64,000 nucleotides of DNA from Muribaculaceae bacterium (lineage in GTDB: Bacteria; Bacteroidota; Bacteroidia; Bacteroidales; Muribaculaceae), in NCBI GenBank assembly GCA_022509185.1, contig JAFLTS010000007.1, positions 1 through 64,000 on the forward strand, in the 5' to 3' direction. The position numbers and the translations under genes were made by a program. Position 1 is the stretch's first letter, and every line of letters starts with the position of its first letter. Positions 29,896-39,317 of the stretch are shown here, one piece after another. The notes beneath the pieces are model-generated. The model saw only the letters and a program-made list of their open reading frames with translations, was not told the origin of the DNA and made no database searches.

Positions 29896-30726
29896 ATGAA
29901 TATAATAAAGAAGGTGCCAACAGCCAAGATCAAGGAAAGCCTCAAAGATAAAGGGGTCTATGCTTTCCTTCATGTTCTTATATTGGTGCTTTCCGTGTTT
30001 TTGGTTGTACGGATCTCTTTAGATACATTCCATAATGAAGCATTCTATCTTGAACCGCGCTTCATACATTTTCAGTTTTGGATATGTGTAGTGTTTCTGT
30101 TCGACTTCTTTGTGGAGTTTTTTATGGCTGAAAATAAGTGGCGCTATATCCGCAACCGCTTTATATTTTTTTTAGTTTCTATCCCTTATAATTCCATTAT
30201 TTCATTCTATGGCTGGACTTTTTCACCGCAGGTGACATATAGTCTGCATTACATTCCACTCATAAGGGGTGGATATGCAATGTCTATTGTGGTGAGTTGG
30301 TTCACATATAACCGTGCTACCGGACTTTTCATTTCTTATCTGGCAACATTGCTTTTCACAATATATTTTGCCTCTTTGGCTTTTTATGTGTTTGAGCATC
30401 ATGTGAATCCTTTAGTTAAGAATTATGACGACGCCCTATGGTGGGCTTGTATGGACGCTACCACTGTAGGCTCTAATATTGAGGCTGTAACACCGGTAGG
30501 AAGAATATTATCTGTATTGCTTGCGGCTTTAGGTATGATGATGTTTCCGATATTTACGGTCTATGTCACTAACCTTCTAACACGCACGAAGCAACAAGGG
30601 GAATCCATAGACGGTCCGGTCTTCTACAATACTCCTGATAGTTCGGGTTCAGATAAAGATGCACAACAAACCTCAGGTAGTAATTCTGCCACACCTGTAC
30701 CTTCCACTCAAGGCACATCTAATTGA
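29896..30726 (+). CDS. Potassium-channel-like (2TM pore / 6TM) ion channel with atypical filter
   Basis: YDDALWWACMDATTVGSNIEAVTPVGRILSVLLAALGMMMFPIFTVYVTN pore-loop architecture. Confidence 0.72.
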   Translation: MNIIKKVPTAKIKESLKDKGVYAFLHVLILVLSVFLVVRISLDTFHNEAFYLEPRFIHFQFWICVVFLFDFFVEFFMAENKWRYIRNRFIFFLVSIPYNSIISFYGWTFSPQVTYSLHYIPLIRGGYAMSIVVSWFTYNRATGLFISYLATLLFTIYFASLAFYVFEHHVNPLVKNYDDALWWACMDATTVGSNIEAVTPVGRILSVLLAALGMMMFPIFTVYVTNLLTRTKQQGESIDGPVFYNTPDSSGSDKDAQQTSGSNSATPVPSTQGTSN

Positions 30727-30758
30727 AAGATATAATATAAACATAAAACTAAACTGAT

Positions 30759-31814
30759 ATGGACATTCAACAAGAAGTGAAACAAGAGATTCAGGCGGAT
30801 CTGAAAAGTCCCTCTCTTAAGGAATTTCCACGTACTCTGTTAAGAGGTGTGGGTCAAGTGATGTTTCAAGACAATATGTGGACAGGACTCCTCTTCCTAT
30901 GTGGAATAATCTGGGGAGCTTATATGGAAGGCCAGGGTCTCGTTTGCTGGGGATGTATAGCCGGTGTCTTTGTTTCTACGGTCACAGGTTATGTATTACG
31001 TCTTCCCGATTATGGAGGTGCACAAGGACTTTGGGGGTTCAATGGTGCCTTAGTTGGTTGTGCTTTCCCAACTTTCCTGGGAGCAACTGTGTGGATGTGG
31101 ATAGGACTTATCATCTGTTCAGCTCTTTCAACTATAGCCAAATCCGGAATGGATAATATATTAAGCCGCTGGAATATCTCCTCTTTTACTTTCCCGTTTG
31201 TGGCCACAACATGGATTTTCCTTCTGTCTGCCCGTGTTTTCAGTGGATTCCCTCCCGTCGACATGGGAAGTCCGGAATTTCCTCATTTGGTAGCAAGTTC
31301 ATCTGATTATGTAGGAGTTGTGGAACACTTTGCCAATGAAAACGTGTCTTTAGCATTCGGTGATCTTGTAATTTATTGGTTAAGAGGTATTTCTCAAGTA
31401 TTCCTGATCAAATCATGGGTTTGTGGTATCTTTTTCCTTGCGGCTCTGGCTGTTAATAGCTGGAGGGCTTGTCTTTGGGCAGCCATCTCATCAGCTCTTT
31501 CTTTATTCATAGCAATAATCTGGCAGGGACCCGGCGTGGATATTGCCAACGGTCTTTATGGTTTCTCTGCCGTATTGACAGGTATAGCTCTAGGCGCTAC
31601 TTTCTGTAATTTCTCATGGAAAGCTGCCATCTGGTGTGCCTGTGGTATCATAGCTACTGTATTCGTACAGGCTGCAATGAACGTGTTCTTCACTCCGATG
31701 GGATTCCCGACCCTCACAGGTCCGTTCTGTGTGGCTACTTGGATCTTCTTGTTCCCGGCCTATAAATTCTTCCTTCCCAAACCAAAGCCTGCTCCGGCTC
31801 CAGCTAAAAAATAA
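30759..31814 (+). CDS. Urea transporter (UT family)
   Basis: LLRGVGQVMFQDNMWTGLLFLCGI...LWGFNGALVGCAFPTF...LYGFSAVLTGIALGATF duplicated UT motifs. Confidence 0.88.
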   Translation: MDIQQEVKQEIQADLKSPSLKEFPRTLLRGVGQVMFQDNMWTGLLFLCGIIWGAYMEGQGLVCWGCIAGVFVSTVTGYVLRLPDYGGAQGLWGFNGALVGCAFPTFLGATVWMWIGLIICSALSTIAKSGMDNILSRWNISSFTFPFVATTWIFLLSARVFSGFPPVDMGSPEFPHLVASSSDYVGVVEHFANENVSLAFGDLVIYWLRGISQVFLIKSWVCGIFFLAALAVNSWRACLWAAISSALSLFIAIIWQGPGVDIANGLYGFSAVLTGIALGATFCNFSWKAAIWCACGIIATVFVQAAMNVFFTPMGFPTLTGPFCVATWIFLFPAYKFFLPKPKPAPAPAKK

Positions 31815-31828
31815 AAAACGGAGCCTTT

Positions 31829-33202
31829 ATGGCATACACTATTGATAATGCACCCCTGAGCTGGCGACACTATTTTATTACCGGTGTCGCCTCTCTGGGG
31901 CAACTTATCGGTACGGGATTAGCCACTCTTGTATCTGTGATAATCCCCCTATATCAACTTATTTCACATCCCGAACTTTCTTCTTTTATGCAAGGCCTGG
32001 TGGGAGCCATGGACCTTATCGGGATAATGGTGGGTTCCACTATTCTCGGCAAACTCTCAGATAAATTCGGCTATCTGTTTTTCTTTCGATTGTGTCCTGC
32101 CATCGTACTTATATCAGCCGTTATAACCCTAATATTTCCGTCACTAACTGTATTAATTGTCTGTCTTTTCTTCATGGGTTTCGGAATCGGAGGCGAATAT
32201 AGTCTTGATTCAGATTATATATCCGAATTGATGCCAACCCGATGGACTTTTCTTATGGTAGGTGCGGCGAAGGCTGCCAGTGCTTTAGGAAATATCGGAG
32301 TGGCCGGAGTCTGCTTTCTTATTGTAAAGGATTGGACTAACCCGCATCTATGGCCAAGGCTTATGTGGCTTATGATCTTCATTTCAGGTTTGATGATCTT
32401 GCTCAGAATACGGTTTTGGGAAAGTCCCAAATGGCTTCTGGAACATGGGAAAACTCAACAGGCAGAAGTTGATACCCATCATTTCCTGGGTCCGGATGTA
32501 AATGTGGAATCATCAGATATCCATCCGGAGGATATTCATTCCGGGAAGGATGCACCAAAAGCAAAACCGGGATTTTTTAAAAGAAACTGGAAAAAGATTA
32601 TTTTCACAGGAGTGCCTTGGGCCTGCGAAGGCCTGGGGGTTTATGGAATTGGAGTGTTCCTTCCTATTCTTGTGATGGCTTTAGGCCTTGAACATATTTC
32701 TGCCAATGAAACTCCTATAAAACATGTGGCTTCATCTGTGGAAATCACACTTTGGATTTCATGTATTATATTGCCTGGCTTTATTTTAGGTCTGGCCCTT
32801 ATCAATCATGTTGACGGGGCCAAGATACAATGGATGGGATTTCTTTTGAGTGCCGTGAGTCTTTTTATTCTTCTGTTGGCCTATCATAATCATTGGGCCA
32901 AATGGATTTCTATAATCGCCTTCATGGCTTTTGAACTTTTTTTGAACATGGGACCTCACCTAATGACATATGTATTGCCACCTAAGGTGTATCCGGTGGC
33001 TGATCGTGGTCTGGGATCCGGTATTGCTGCCTCACTTGGTAAAGTTGGGGCAGTTTTAGGAGTTTTTTTTATACCGGTTCTTCTACAAGCCGGTGGTTCT
33101 TCATTGGTTCTCATTGTATCTATAGTAGTAATGCTTGTTGGAGGTCTTGTCACTTTCCTCTTCAATCCGGAGAGAGGAAAGGCCGTTGCAGAAAAAAAAT
33201 AA
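31829..33202 (+). CDS. MFS transporter
   Basis: GSTILGKLSDKFGYLFFFRLCP...FFMGFGIGGEYSLDSDYISELMPTR typical MFS motifs. Confidence 0.9.
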   Translation: MAYTIDNAPLSWRHYFITGVASLGQLIGTGLATLVSVIIPLYQLISHPELSSFMQGLVGAMDLIGIMVGSTILGKLSDKFGYLFFFRLCPAIVLISAVITLIFPSLTVLIVCLFFMGFGIGGEYSLDSDYISELMPTRWTFLMVGAAKAASALGNIGVAGVCFLIVKDWTNPHLWPRLMWLMIFISGLMILLRIRFWESPKWLLEHGKTQQAEVDTHHFLGPDVNVESSDIHPEDIHSGKDAPKAKPGFFKRNWKKIIFTGVPWACEGLGVYGIGVFLPILVMALGLEHISANETPIKHVASSVEITLWISCIILPGFILGLALINHVDGAKIQWMGFLLSAVSLFILLLAYHNHWAKWISIIAFMAFELFLNMGPHLMTYVLPPKVYPVADRGLGSGIAASLGKVGAVLGVFFIPVLLQAGGSSLVLIVSIVVMLVGGLVTFLFNPERGKAVAEKK

Positions 33203-33228
33203 AATTTTTAACTTTGCAAATGTGAGGC

Positions 33229-33260
33229 AACTTCAAATACCCGTTTGAAGTTTTCTTTTT
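33229..33260 (+). terminator. Intrinsic terminator
   Basis: AACTTCAAA-TACCCG-TTTGAAGTT followed by TTCTTTTT. Confidence 0.75.
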
Positions 33261-33329
33261 ATTTATATTAAAAATCCGATAACATAGTTGAATATTTCTT
33301 TATAGGAAGAGATAGGAAACATTTAACAT

Positions 33330-34382
33330 ATGAGAATTTTATTGACCGGGGCAGCCGGTTTCATTGGATCGGCCGTGGTTGAAAAGCTTCTAAAGGATGG
33401 CCATCAGGTGGTGGGCATTGACAACATCAACGATTATTACGATCCCTCTTTAAAATACGCAAGACTAAAAACCTTGGGAATCAATGATGAGGCCTCTCAA
33501 TGGAATCAACCGGTAGAATCATCAATCTGGGGTAATTTCATATTTATAAGGCTTGACATCACCGATAAAAAAATACTCGCGGAATTATTTGAAACTTATA
33601 AATTTGAAATCGTCGTGCATCTGGCTGCTCAACCAGGTGTAAGATATTCAATCACACATCCTCAGGCATATATTGAGAACAACATCAATGGATTCCTGAA
33701 TATTCTTGAAGGTTGTAGACAACAAAAAGTGAGACACCTGGTGTTTGCCTCCTCTTCAAGTGTCTACGGTCTGAATGGCAAAATTCCTTTCTCAGAAAAA
33801 GATTCCACAGAACATCCTGTCAGCCTGTACGCCGCCACTAAAAAGAGCAATGAGCTGATGGCTCATGCTTATTCCCACATCTACGGTCTACCGGTTACAG
33901 GTCTGAGGTTTTTCACTGTCTATGGTCCGTGGGGACGTCCTGATATGTCTCCATTCTTGTTTATTGACGGTATCTTGCATGGACGTCCCATAAAAGTATT
34001 CAATAACGGAGACATGTATAGAGACTTTACCTTTATTGATGATATTGTTGAGAGCATCTCTCGGATAATACATGTGATTCCGGTCGGAGAGAAAGACTGG
34101 GATCCTGAATGTCCCGATCCTTCATGTTCTTTTGCACCTTTTAAGATCTATAATGTAGGTAACCAGCAACCCACACGCCTTCTTGATTATATATCGGCTA
34201 TAGAAGATGAATTGGGATTAACTGCAAAAAAAGAAATGGAACCAATGCAACCGGGTGATGTTTATCAGACCTATGCCGATTCCGGGTCACTGGCACAAGC
34301 AACAGGATTCTCTCCCGGCACAACCCTTCGGGATGGGATACATAAGACAGTCAGTTGGTTTCGTGATTACTATGGTCTTTGA
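33330..34382 (+). CDS. NAD-dependent epimerase (UDP-glucuronate 4-epimerase-like)
   Basis: ILLTGAAGFIGSAVVEKLLKDGHQVVGIDNINDYYDPSLKYARL...SSVYG...YAATKKSNE. Confidence 0.92.
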   Translation: MRILLTGAAGFIGSAVVEKLLKDGHQVVGIDNINDYYDPSLKYARLKTLGINDEASQWNQPVESSIWGNFIFIRLDITDKKILAELFETYKFEIVVHLAAQPGVRYSITHPQAYIENNINGFLNILEGCRQQKVRHLVFASSSSVYGLNGKIPFSEKDSTEHPVSLYAATKKSNELMAHAYSHIYGLPVTGLRFFTVYGPWGRPDMSPFLFIDGILHGRPIKVFNNGDMYRDFTFIDDIVESISRIIHVIPVGEKDWDPECPDPSCSFAPFKIYNVGNQQPTRLLDYISAIEDELGLTAKKEMEPMQPGDVYQTYADSGSLAQATGFSPGTTLRDGIHKTVSWFRDYYGL

Positions 34383-34420
34383 ATCTATGTTTATTTTATC
34401 TAAATACCATTTTCACGATA

Positions 34421-34451
34421 TTTGAAAAAATTTCTTTTTTAATTATATTTG
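34421..34451 (+). promoter_or_regulatory. Bacteroidetes-type promoter for fba
   Basis: TTTG (34421-34424), 19 nt, TATATTTG (34444-34451), upstream of ATG 34490. Confidence 0.75.
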
Positions 34452-34489
34452 CAAAAAGAACCGCGCCACGCGCTTAAACAAAAAACAAG

Positions 34490-35494
34490 ATGGTAGATTA
34501 TAAGAAATTAGGTCTTGTCAACACCAAAGAGATGTTTGCCAAGGCAGTGCACGGAGGATATGCAATTCCGGCATTCAACTTCAACAACATGGAGCAGCTC
34601 CAGGCTATTATAAAAGCTGCTGCCGACACCAAGTCTCCTGTTATTCTTCAGGTTTCTAAGGGTGCCCGTAATTATGCCAATCCGATCCTGTTGCGTTACA
34701 TGGCTCAGGGTGCGGTGGAATATGCTAAATCTTTAGGTTGGGAACATCCTCAGATTGTGCTTCATCTCGACCATGGTGACACTTTCGAACTTTGCAAAGA
34801 TTGTATCGACAACGGATTTTCTTCAGTGATGATTGACGGAAGCCATCTCCCCTACGAAGAAAATGTTGCTTTGACAAAGAAGGTTGTGGACTATGCACAT
34901 AAATATGATGTAACTGTAGAAGGTGAACTTGGAGTGCTCGCCGGCGTGGAAGATGAAGTTAGTTCAGACCATCACACTTATACTGATCCCGAGGAAGTAG
35001 TTGATTTCGTTACCCGTACGGGATGCGATAGCCTCGCTATTTCTATAGGCACATCACATGGAGCTTATAAATTTACTCCGGAACAATGCACACGCGATCC
35101 GAAGACCGGTTTATTAGTTCCTCCTCCATTGGCTTTCGATGTGCTTGAAAAAGTTGAAGAGAAATTACCCGACTTCCCCATCGTGCTTCATGGATCATCA
35201 TCAGTACCTCAGGAATATGTTAAGATAATAGCTGAAAACGGTGGTAAATTACCCGATGCTATCGGTATACCGGAAGAAGAGCTGCGCAAAGCTGCAAAGA
35301 TGGATGTTTCAAAAATCAATATCGATTCCGATAGCCGTCTTGCAATGACTGCTGCTATTCGTAAGGCTTTCAATGATAATCCGGCTGAATTCGACCCAAG
35401 AAAGTATCTTGGCCCGGCTCGTGATGAAATGGAAAAACTTTACAAGCACAAAATTATCAATGTGCTCGGTTCTGACGGTAAGGCGGCCGACTGA
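34490..35494 (+). CDS. fba: Class II fructose-bisphosphate aldolase
   Basis: VHGGYAIPAFNFNNMEQLQAIIKAA...VLHLDHGDTFE...VEGELGVLAGVEDEV...VLHGSSSVPQE. Confidence 0.95.
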   Translation: MVDYKKLGLVNTKEMFAKAVHGGYAIPAFNFNNMEQLQAIIKAAADTKSPVILQVSKGARNYANPILLRYMAQGAVEYAKSLGWEHPQIVLHLDHGDTFELCKDCIDNGFSSVMIDGSHLPYEENVALTKKVVDYAHKYDVTVEGELGVLAGVEDEVSSDHHTYTDPEEVVDFVTRTGCDSLAISIGTSHGAYKFTPEQCTRDPKTGLLVPPPLAFDVLEKVEEKLPDFPIVLHGSSSVPQEYVKIIAENGGKLPDAIGIPEEELRKAAKMDVSKINIDSDSRLAMTAAIRKAFNDNPAEFDPRKYLGPARDEMEKLYKHKIINVLGSDGKAAD

Positions 35495-35513
35495 TATATT
35501 TTATGATCTAACG

Positions 35514-35551
35514 AATACAGAAAAGAGTGCCTCGGCACTCTTTTCTGTATT
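35514..35551. terminator. Bidirectional intrinsic terminator between convergent genes
   Basis: 17-bp perfect stem AATACAGAAAAGAGTGC-CTCG-GCACTCTTTTCTGTATT with T/A tracts. Confidence 0.9.
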
Positions 35552-35565
35552 TTATATCCTTCAGC

Positions 35566-36822
35566 TTATTCATCCACTCTGAATATCAAGTAGCCTCCTT
35601 TATCCAAAGTAAGATCTATCTGTCGTGGTGCAGAGTATTGGGTTTGCTTGGTGTCTGTGAGATTAGTCACCTTTCTCCCTCTGTCAAGATTTAAGGTCAG
35701 TTTCTGGGAAGCGAAAGCATCATGTGAAACTATTACAATATATGTGTTTTTTCCGTTGATAATTTCTGATACAGTAGCACCTGCTGTACCGGTTCCAATT
35801 CTGGTAAAAGGACCAAAAACACCTGTCAGTTTTGTTGTCCCATCATATATAACATTACCGGTATGCTTCACTTGTTTAACCTTACAGTTATAAAAAACAT
35901 TATTGAACTTTTTTATTTCCCCGTTCACCTTTTTTGCTATCGACCATGCAGGATATTTTTCTCCCTTTAAGTTCACTAAAGCTGAATAATAGGTTTCATT
36001 TTTATTAGAAGCTCGTTGACCGTAAGTCCAGTAAACGATGCCTTGTGCACCATAAGCCAAAGAAGTGAAAACCGCAAACCTTAAATAAGCTTCCGTAGTG
36101 GCAGGCCTCTTTAAAGTTCCGGCTTTATAAGCCATAGTCTGGACATAAGTCCAGAAAGGACGGGAGGTCTTCTGTGAGATATTTTTAAAAATTTCCAGAT
36201 CAGAATAAAAAGTAGGTAAAGAGGCTGACACCTTTCCGTTTTTCTCCAGAAAAGGATATAGATCATACGACCAGATTCCGGGCATAAACTTTTTTTGAAT
36301 GAGCTGTATATATTCTGAAAAGTTTTTGGAATTTCCTGTAAACACCTTTATGTTCGACCCAATAAGGTTCATATAAATTAAAGCCTTAGGATCGGCGGTA
36401 TGCAAAGCCTTGAACTGTTTGGCAAGATTATCAAGGCCATCGTACCGGGGTTCATCAGATACTTTCCATCCGGCAAAATGTTTGTTACGTGAAAACTGAT
36501 CAATAAATTTTACCCTGTTATCATTCAATAAGTCCGGATTATTTATTAGATATTTGAATTTGAGATCTCCCAGTATTTCGAAAATATTTTTAAAATAAAA
36601 AAAAGAATTGGTTTCCATTCCCATATTAAAACCACAGTCAATCAAGGTTTCAAAAGCTTCCCGGCTTGGCTTCTGGTCAGCCGGAATTGGTGTTGATGCT
36701 ACGATGGAAATTTCTCCGGGAGTGGGATCTATAAAAGGAACATTTTCTGCACCTGAGGCTTTGTGACTACAAATTGATATAGTGGATAATAAAGCCAATA
36801 AAAATAATCCTGATTTTTTCAT
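35566..36822 (-). CDS. Secreted glycoside-hydrolase-like TIM-barrel protein
   Basis: Signal peptide; HFAGWKVSDEPRYDGLDNLAKQF and FTSLAYGAQGIVYWTYGQ resemble GH TIM barrels; exact family not assigned. Confidence 0.55.
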   Translation of the reverse strand: MKKSGLFLLALLSTISICSHKASGAENVPFIDPTPGEISIVASTPIPADQKPSREAFETLIDCGFNMGMETNSFFYFKNIFEILGDLKFKYLINNPDLLNDNRVKFIDQFSRNKHFAGWKVSDEPRYDGLDNLAKQFKALHTADPKALIYMNLIGSNIKVFTGNSKNFSEYIQLIQKKFMPGIWSYDLYPFLEKNGKVSASLPTFYSDLEIFKNISQKTSRPFWTYVQTMAYKAGTLKRPATTEAYLRFAVFTSLAYGAQGIVYWTYGQRASNKNETYYSALVNLKGEKYPAWSIAKKVNGEIKKFNNVFYNCKVKQVKHTGNVIYDGTTKLTGVFGPFTRIGTGTAGATVSEIINGKNTYIVIVSHDAFASQKLTLNLDRGRKVTNLTDTKQTQYSAPRQIDLTLDKGGYLIFRVDE

Positions 36823-36952
36823 ATATTATAAATTATGTGTTGTGCATTGATTGATGATTATCAAAAGTAATTATAATTCTCTAAATAATAGGCTTTCTCT
36901 TTTTATTTTATAATTTTGCCTTTATAGCAGATATAAAATTCTTAATTTCTAT

Positions 36953-38029
36953 ATGAAATTATTGCAGATAATCCCTTCATTAGAAATCGGAGGTGCACAA
37001 AGACTCCTCAGCAATTTAATACCGGAATTCATCAAAGATAATGAAGTGGAAATTCTGGTCTTTCAAAAAACGGGATCAGATATTGAAAAGGAAATAGAAA
37101 AGCTCGGGGTAAAGATAAATTCTTTAGAAGTAGGGCTTCATTCCATAAAAGCCATAAAGGGGATTCGGAAATATCTCAAAAGATTCGATTTAGCACATAT
37201 TCATTTGTTTCCGGCAAACTATTTTACTGTGATAGCCAATTTGGGGATTAATAAACCTCTTTTATTCACAGAACATAGTACCCATAACAAAAGAAGAAAT
37301 TATAAAATACTTAAACTACCTGAAAAAATTGTGTATTCAGGCATGAAGAAAGTGGCTTGTATCAGCCTCGAAACTGAGAATAATTTAAGGAAGTGGATTT
37401 CAGAAACCGACCGAGAGCACACCTTGGTAATTCATAATGGGATTGATCTTCAAAAATTTGAGAAAGCCTCTTCCTTTAAATCTGAAGACTTTTTTGGAAA
37501 GAAGGGAAAACCGGTATTGATGGTGTCACGTTTCACTCATTCAAAAGATCATGACACTCTTATAAGGGCTCTCAGACATGTCAAAGATAATAATGTTTTT
37601 ATTGTATTTGCAGGTGACGGATCCCTATTGCAAGAGAAAAAGCAACTTGTTAAGAATTTAGGATTGGAAGAAAGAGTGATTTTCTTGGGAGCCAGAGCGG
37701 ATATACCTCAAATTATTAAATCTTCCCTCATAGGAGTACAATCTTCACATTGGGAAGGTTTTGGACTGACTGCAATCGAAATGATGGCCGGAGGTATCCC
37801 GGTAATTGTAAATGATACAGATGGTCTTAAACAGGTGACAGGAGACGGTGCACTTGTTTTCAAAACCGGAGATGAAAAACAATTGGCCGGCTTGATTGAA
37901 AAATTAATAGAAGATGCAGATCTTTATAAGGAAATGCAATTAAAAGGCAAAAAAAGGAGCGGTCTCTTCTCTATCAAAGAAACCGCCCGGAAATATCTTG
38001 ATTTATACCAAAAACTTATCTCTGGCTGA
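36953..38029 (+). CDS. Glycosyltransferase family 4
   Basis: KLLQIIPSLEIGGAQRLLSNL...SSHWEGFGLTAIEMMAGGIPVIVNDTDGL. Confidence 0.92.
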   Translation: MKLLQIIPSLEIGGAQRLLSNLIPEFIKDNEVEILVFQKTGSDIEKEIEKLGVKINSLEVGLHSIKAIKGIRKYLKRFDLAHIHLFPANYFTVIANLGINKPLLFTEHSTHNKRRNYKILKLPEKIVYSGMKKVACISLETENNLRKWISETDREHTLVIHNGIDLQKFEKASSFKSEDFFGKKGKPVLMVSRFTHSKDHDTLIRALRHVKDNNVFIVFAGDGSLLQEKKQLVKNLGLEERVIFLGARADIPQIIKSSLIGVQSSHWEGFGLTAIEMMAGGIPVIVNDTDGLKQVTGDGALVFKTGDEKQLAGLIEKLIEDADLYKEMQLKGKKRSGLFSIKETARKYLDLYQKLISG

Positions 38030-39143
38030 GATTGGTATATATTTCCATATGTTTTTCCGCCACATCTTCCACATTGTAATCCTTTTCAGCTTTTTTACGT
38101 GAGTAGGCCCCCATCTCCTCACGCAATTCTTTATTCTCTATCAATGTTCTGAGAGCTTCTGCAAGTTTTTCGGGCGAATGTGCAGGTACTATAAAACCAT
38201 TTTTACCATGCTCGACAGTATCTCTACATCCTATTGAATCGGTGGTGATAATTGGTAAAGAAGAGGCAGAAGCTTCCAACAAAGATTTAGGTACTCCTTC
38301 GCGATAGAAACTTGGAAAACACATAATGTCAGCATTGGCTAAAAGTTCCGGTACATTCTCACAATGGCCCATCCATTTTATATATCTTCCATCAGTTATC
38401 CTCTCAAGATCTGATCTCTTCAAGGCACGAGGATTAGCTGACAAATCTCCGCATAAAAGGAATTCCACTTTCCCCTCATAATCTTTTCTTAATAACTCGG
38501 CTGCTGCTACAAGATCTTCCACTCCCTTTTCCTGAAGCATTCTGGCTGTGAAAATTATTTTCAGAGGTTCCTCATCTGTTTTCTTGTTCTTATAAAATTG
38601 ATTAAGCTCAACGCCCGATCCTTTAATAAAATATTTCTCACAGTTACCGATGATTTTTTTCTTTACAAATAATTCCTCATCGTCATGGTTCTGGAAAATT
38701 ACTGCTCCGTTTTTAAGGTGCATCCCAACCTTCAATACTGATTGAATAGCCTTGGAAATTAAAGGAGAATTTTCTTCACCGAATAACGTTCCTAAACCAC
38801 TCACAGCAAAAACTACACCTTTTGTTTTCACTAAACGCGCTGCTACACCACCCCAAAGCATATTTTTCAAACCTACAAGATGCACTAATGCTTCATTATT
38901 TCGGCGCAATAATCCTATAAGGAAATTAAGAAGCCTTAATTCATCCTTAGGGTTCATCCCTGTAGGATTGATTGGAAGTTCTATATATTTAAAGCCTGAA
39001 TCTATGATTTCCTTCTTTCTCCCGGTGTCTTTAGTCACCAAAGTGACATCCCATCCTCTTTCTCTTGCCATTTCAGCAATCCGGCGTCTGTGAGAAAGGA
39101 AAAAGCGGTCTTCATTTATAATTAGCAATAGCTGTTTTTCCAT
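38016..39143 (-). CDS. Glycosyltransferase family 4
   Basis: KQLLLIINEDRFFLSHRRRIAEMARERGWDVTLVT...FPSFYREGVPKSLLEASASSLPIITTDSIGCRDTV; ATG 39143 preferred. Confidence 0.9.
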   Translation of the reverse strand: MEKQLLLIINEDRFFLSHRRRIAEMARERGWDVTLVTKDTGRKKEIIDSGFKYIELPINPTGMNPKDELRLLNFLIGLLRRNNEALVHLVGLKNMLWGGVAARLVKTKGVVFAVSGLGTLFGEENSPLISKAIQSVLKVGMHLKNGAVIFQNHDDEELFVKKKIIGNCEKYFIKGSGVELNQFYKNKKTDEEPLKIIFTARMLQEKGVEDLVAAAELLRKDYEGKVEFLLCGDLSANPRALKRSDLERITDGRYIKWMGHCENVPELLANADIMCFPSFYREGVPKSLLEASASSLPIITTDSIGCRDTVEHGKNGFIVPAHSPEKLAEALRTLIENKELREEMGAYSRKKAEKDYNVEDVAEKHMEIYTNLSQR

Positions 39144-39317
39144 AGTATCTACAAGGCTTCCGGTAGGTAAAATAACCGGATTCCTTATTTGAATATGTGA
39201 ATTTAAAAAATTTCCATTCAACAGCCAAATACCTGGTTATAAATTTAGGTCTTAGAGTTTCTTTGGGGAGATAAATCAAATAAGTTAATTTTGTGGAGCT
39301 AAAGAAAAACCTTGTGA

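Noticed and set aside
36852-36890. GATTATCAAAAGTAATTATAATTC as a possible fourth repeat copy
   Set aside because: Only the terminal GATTATC matches; no internal block or opposite terminus present.
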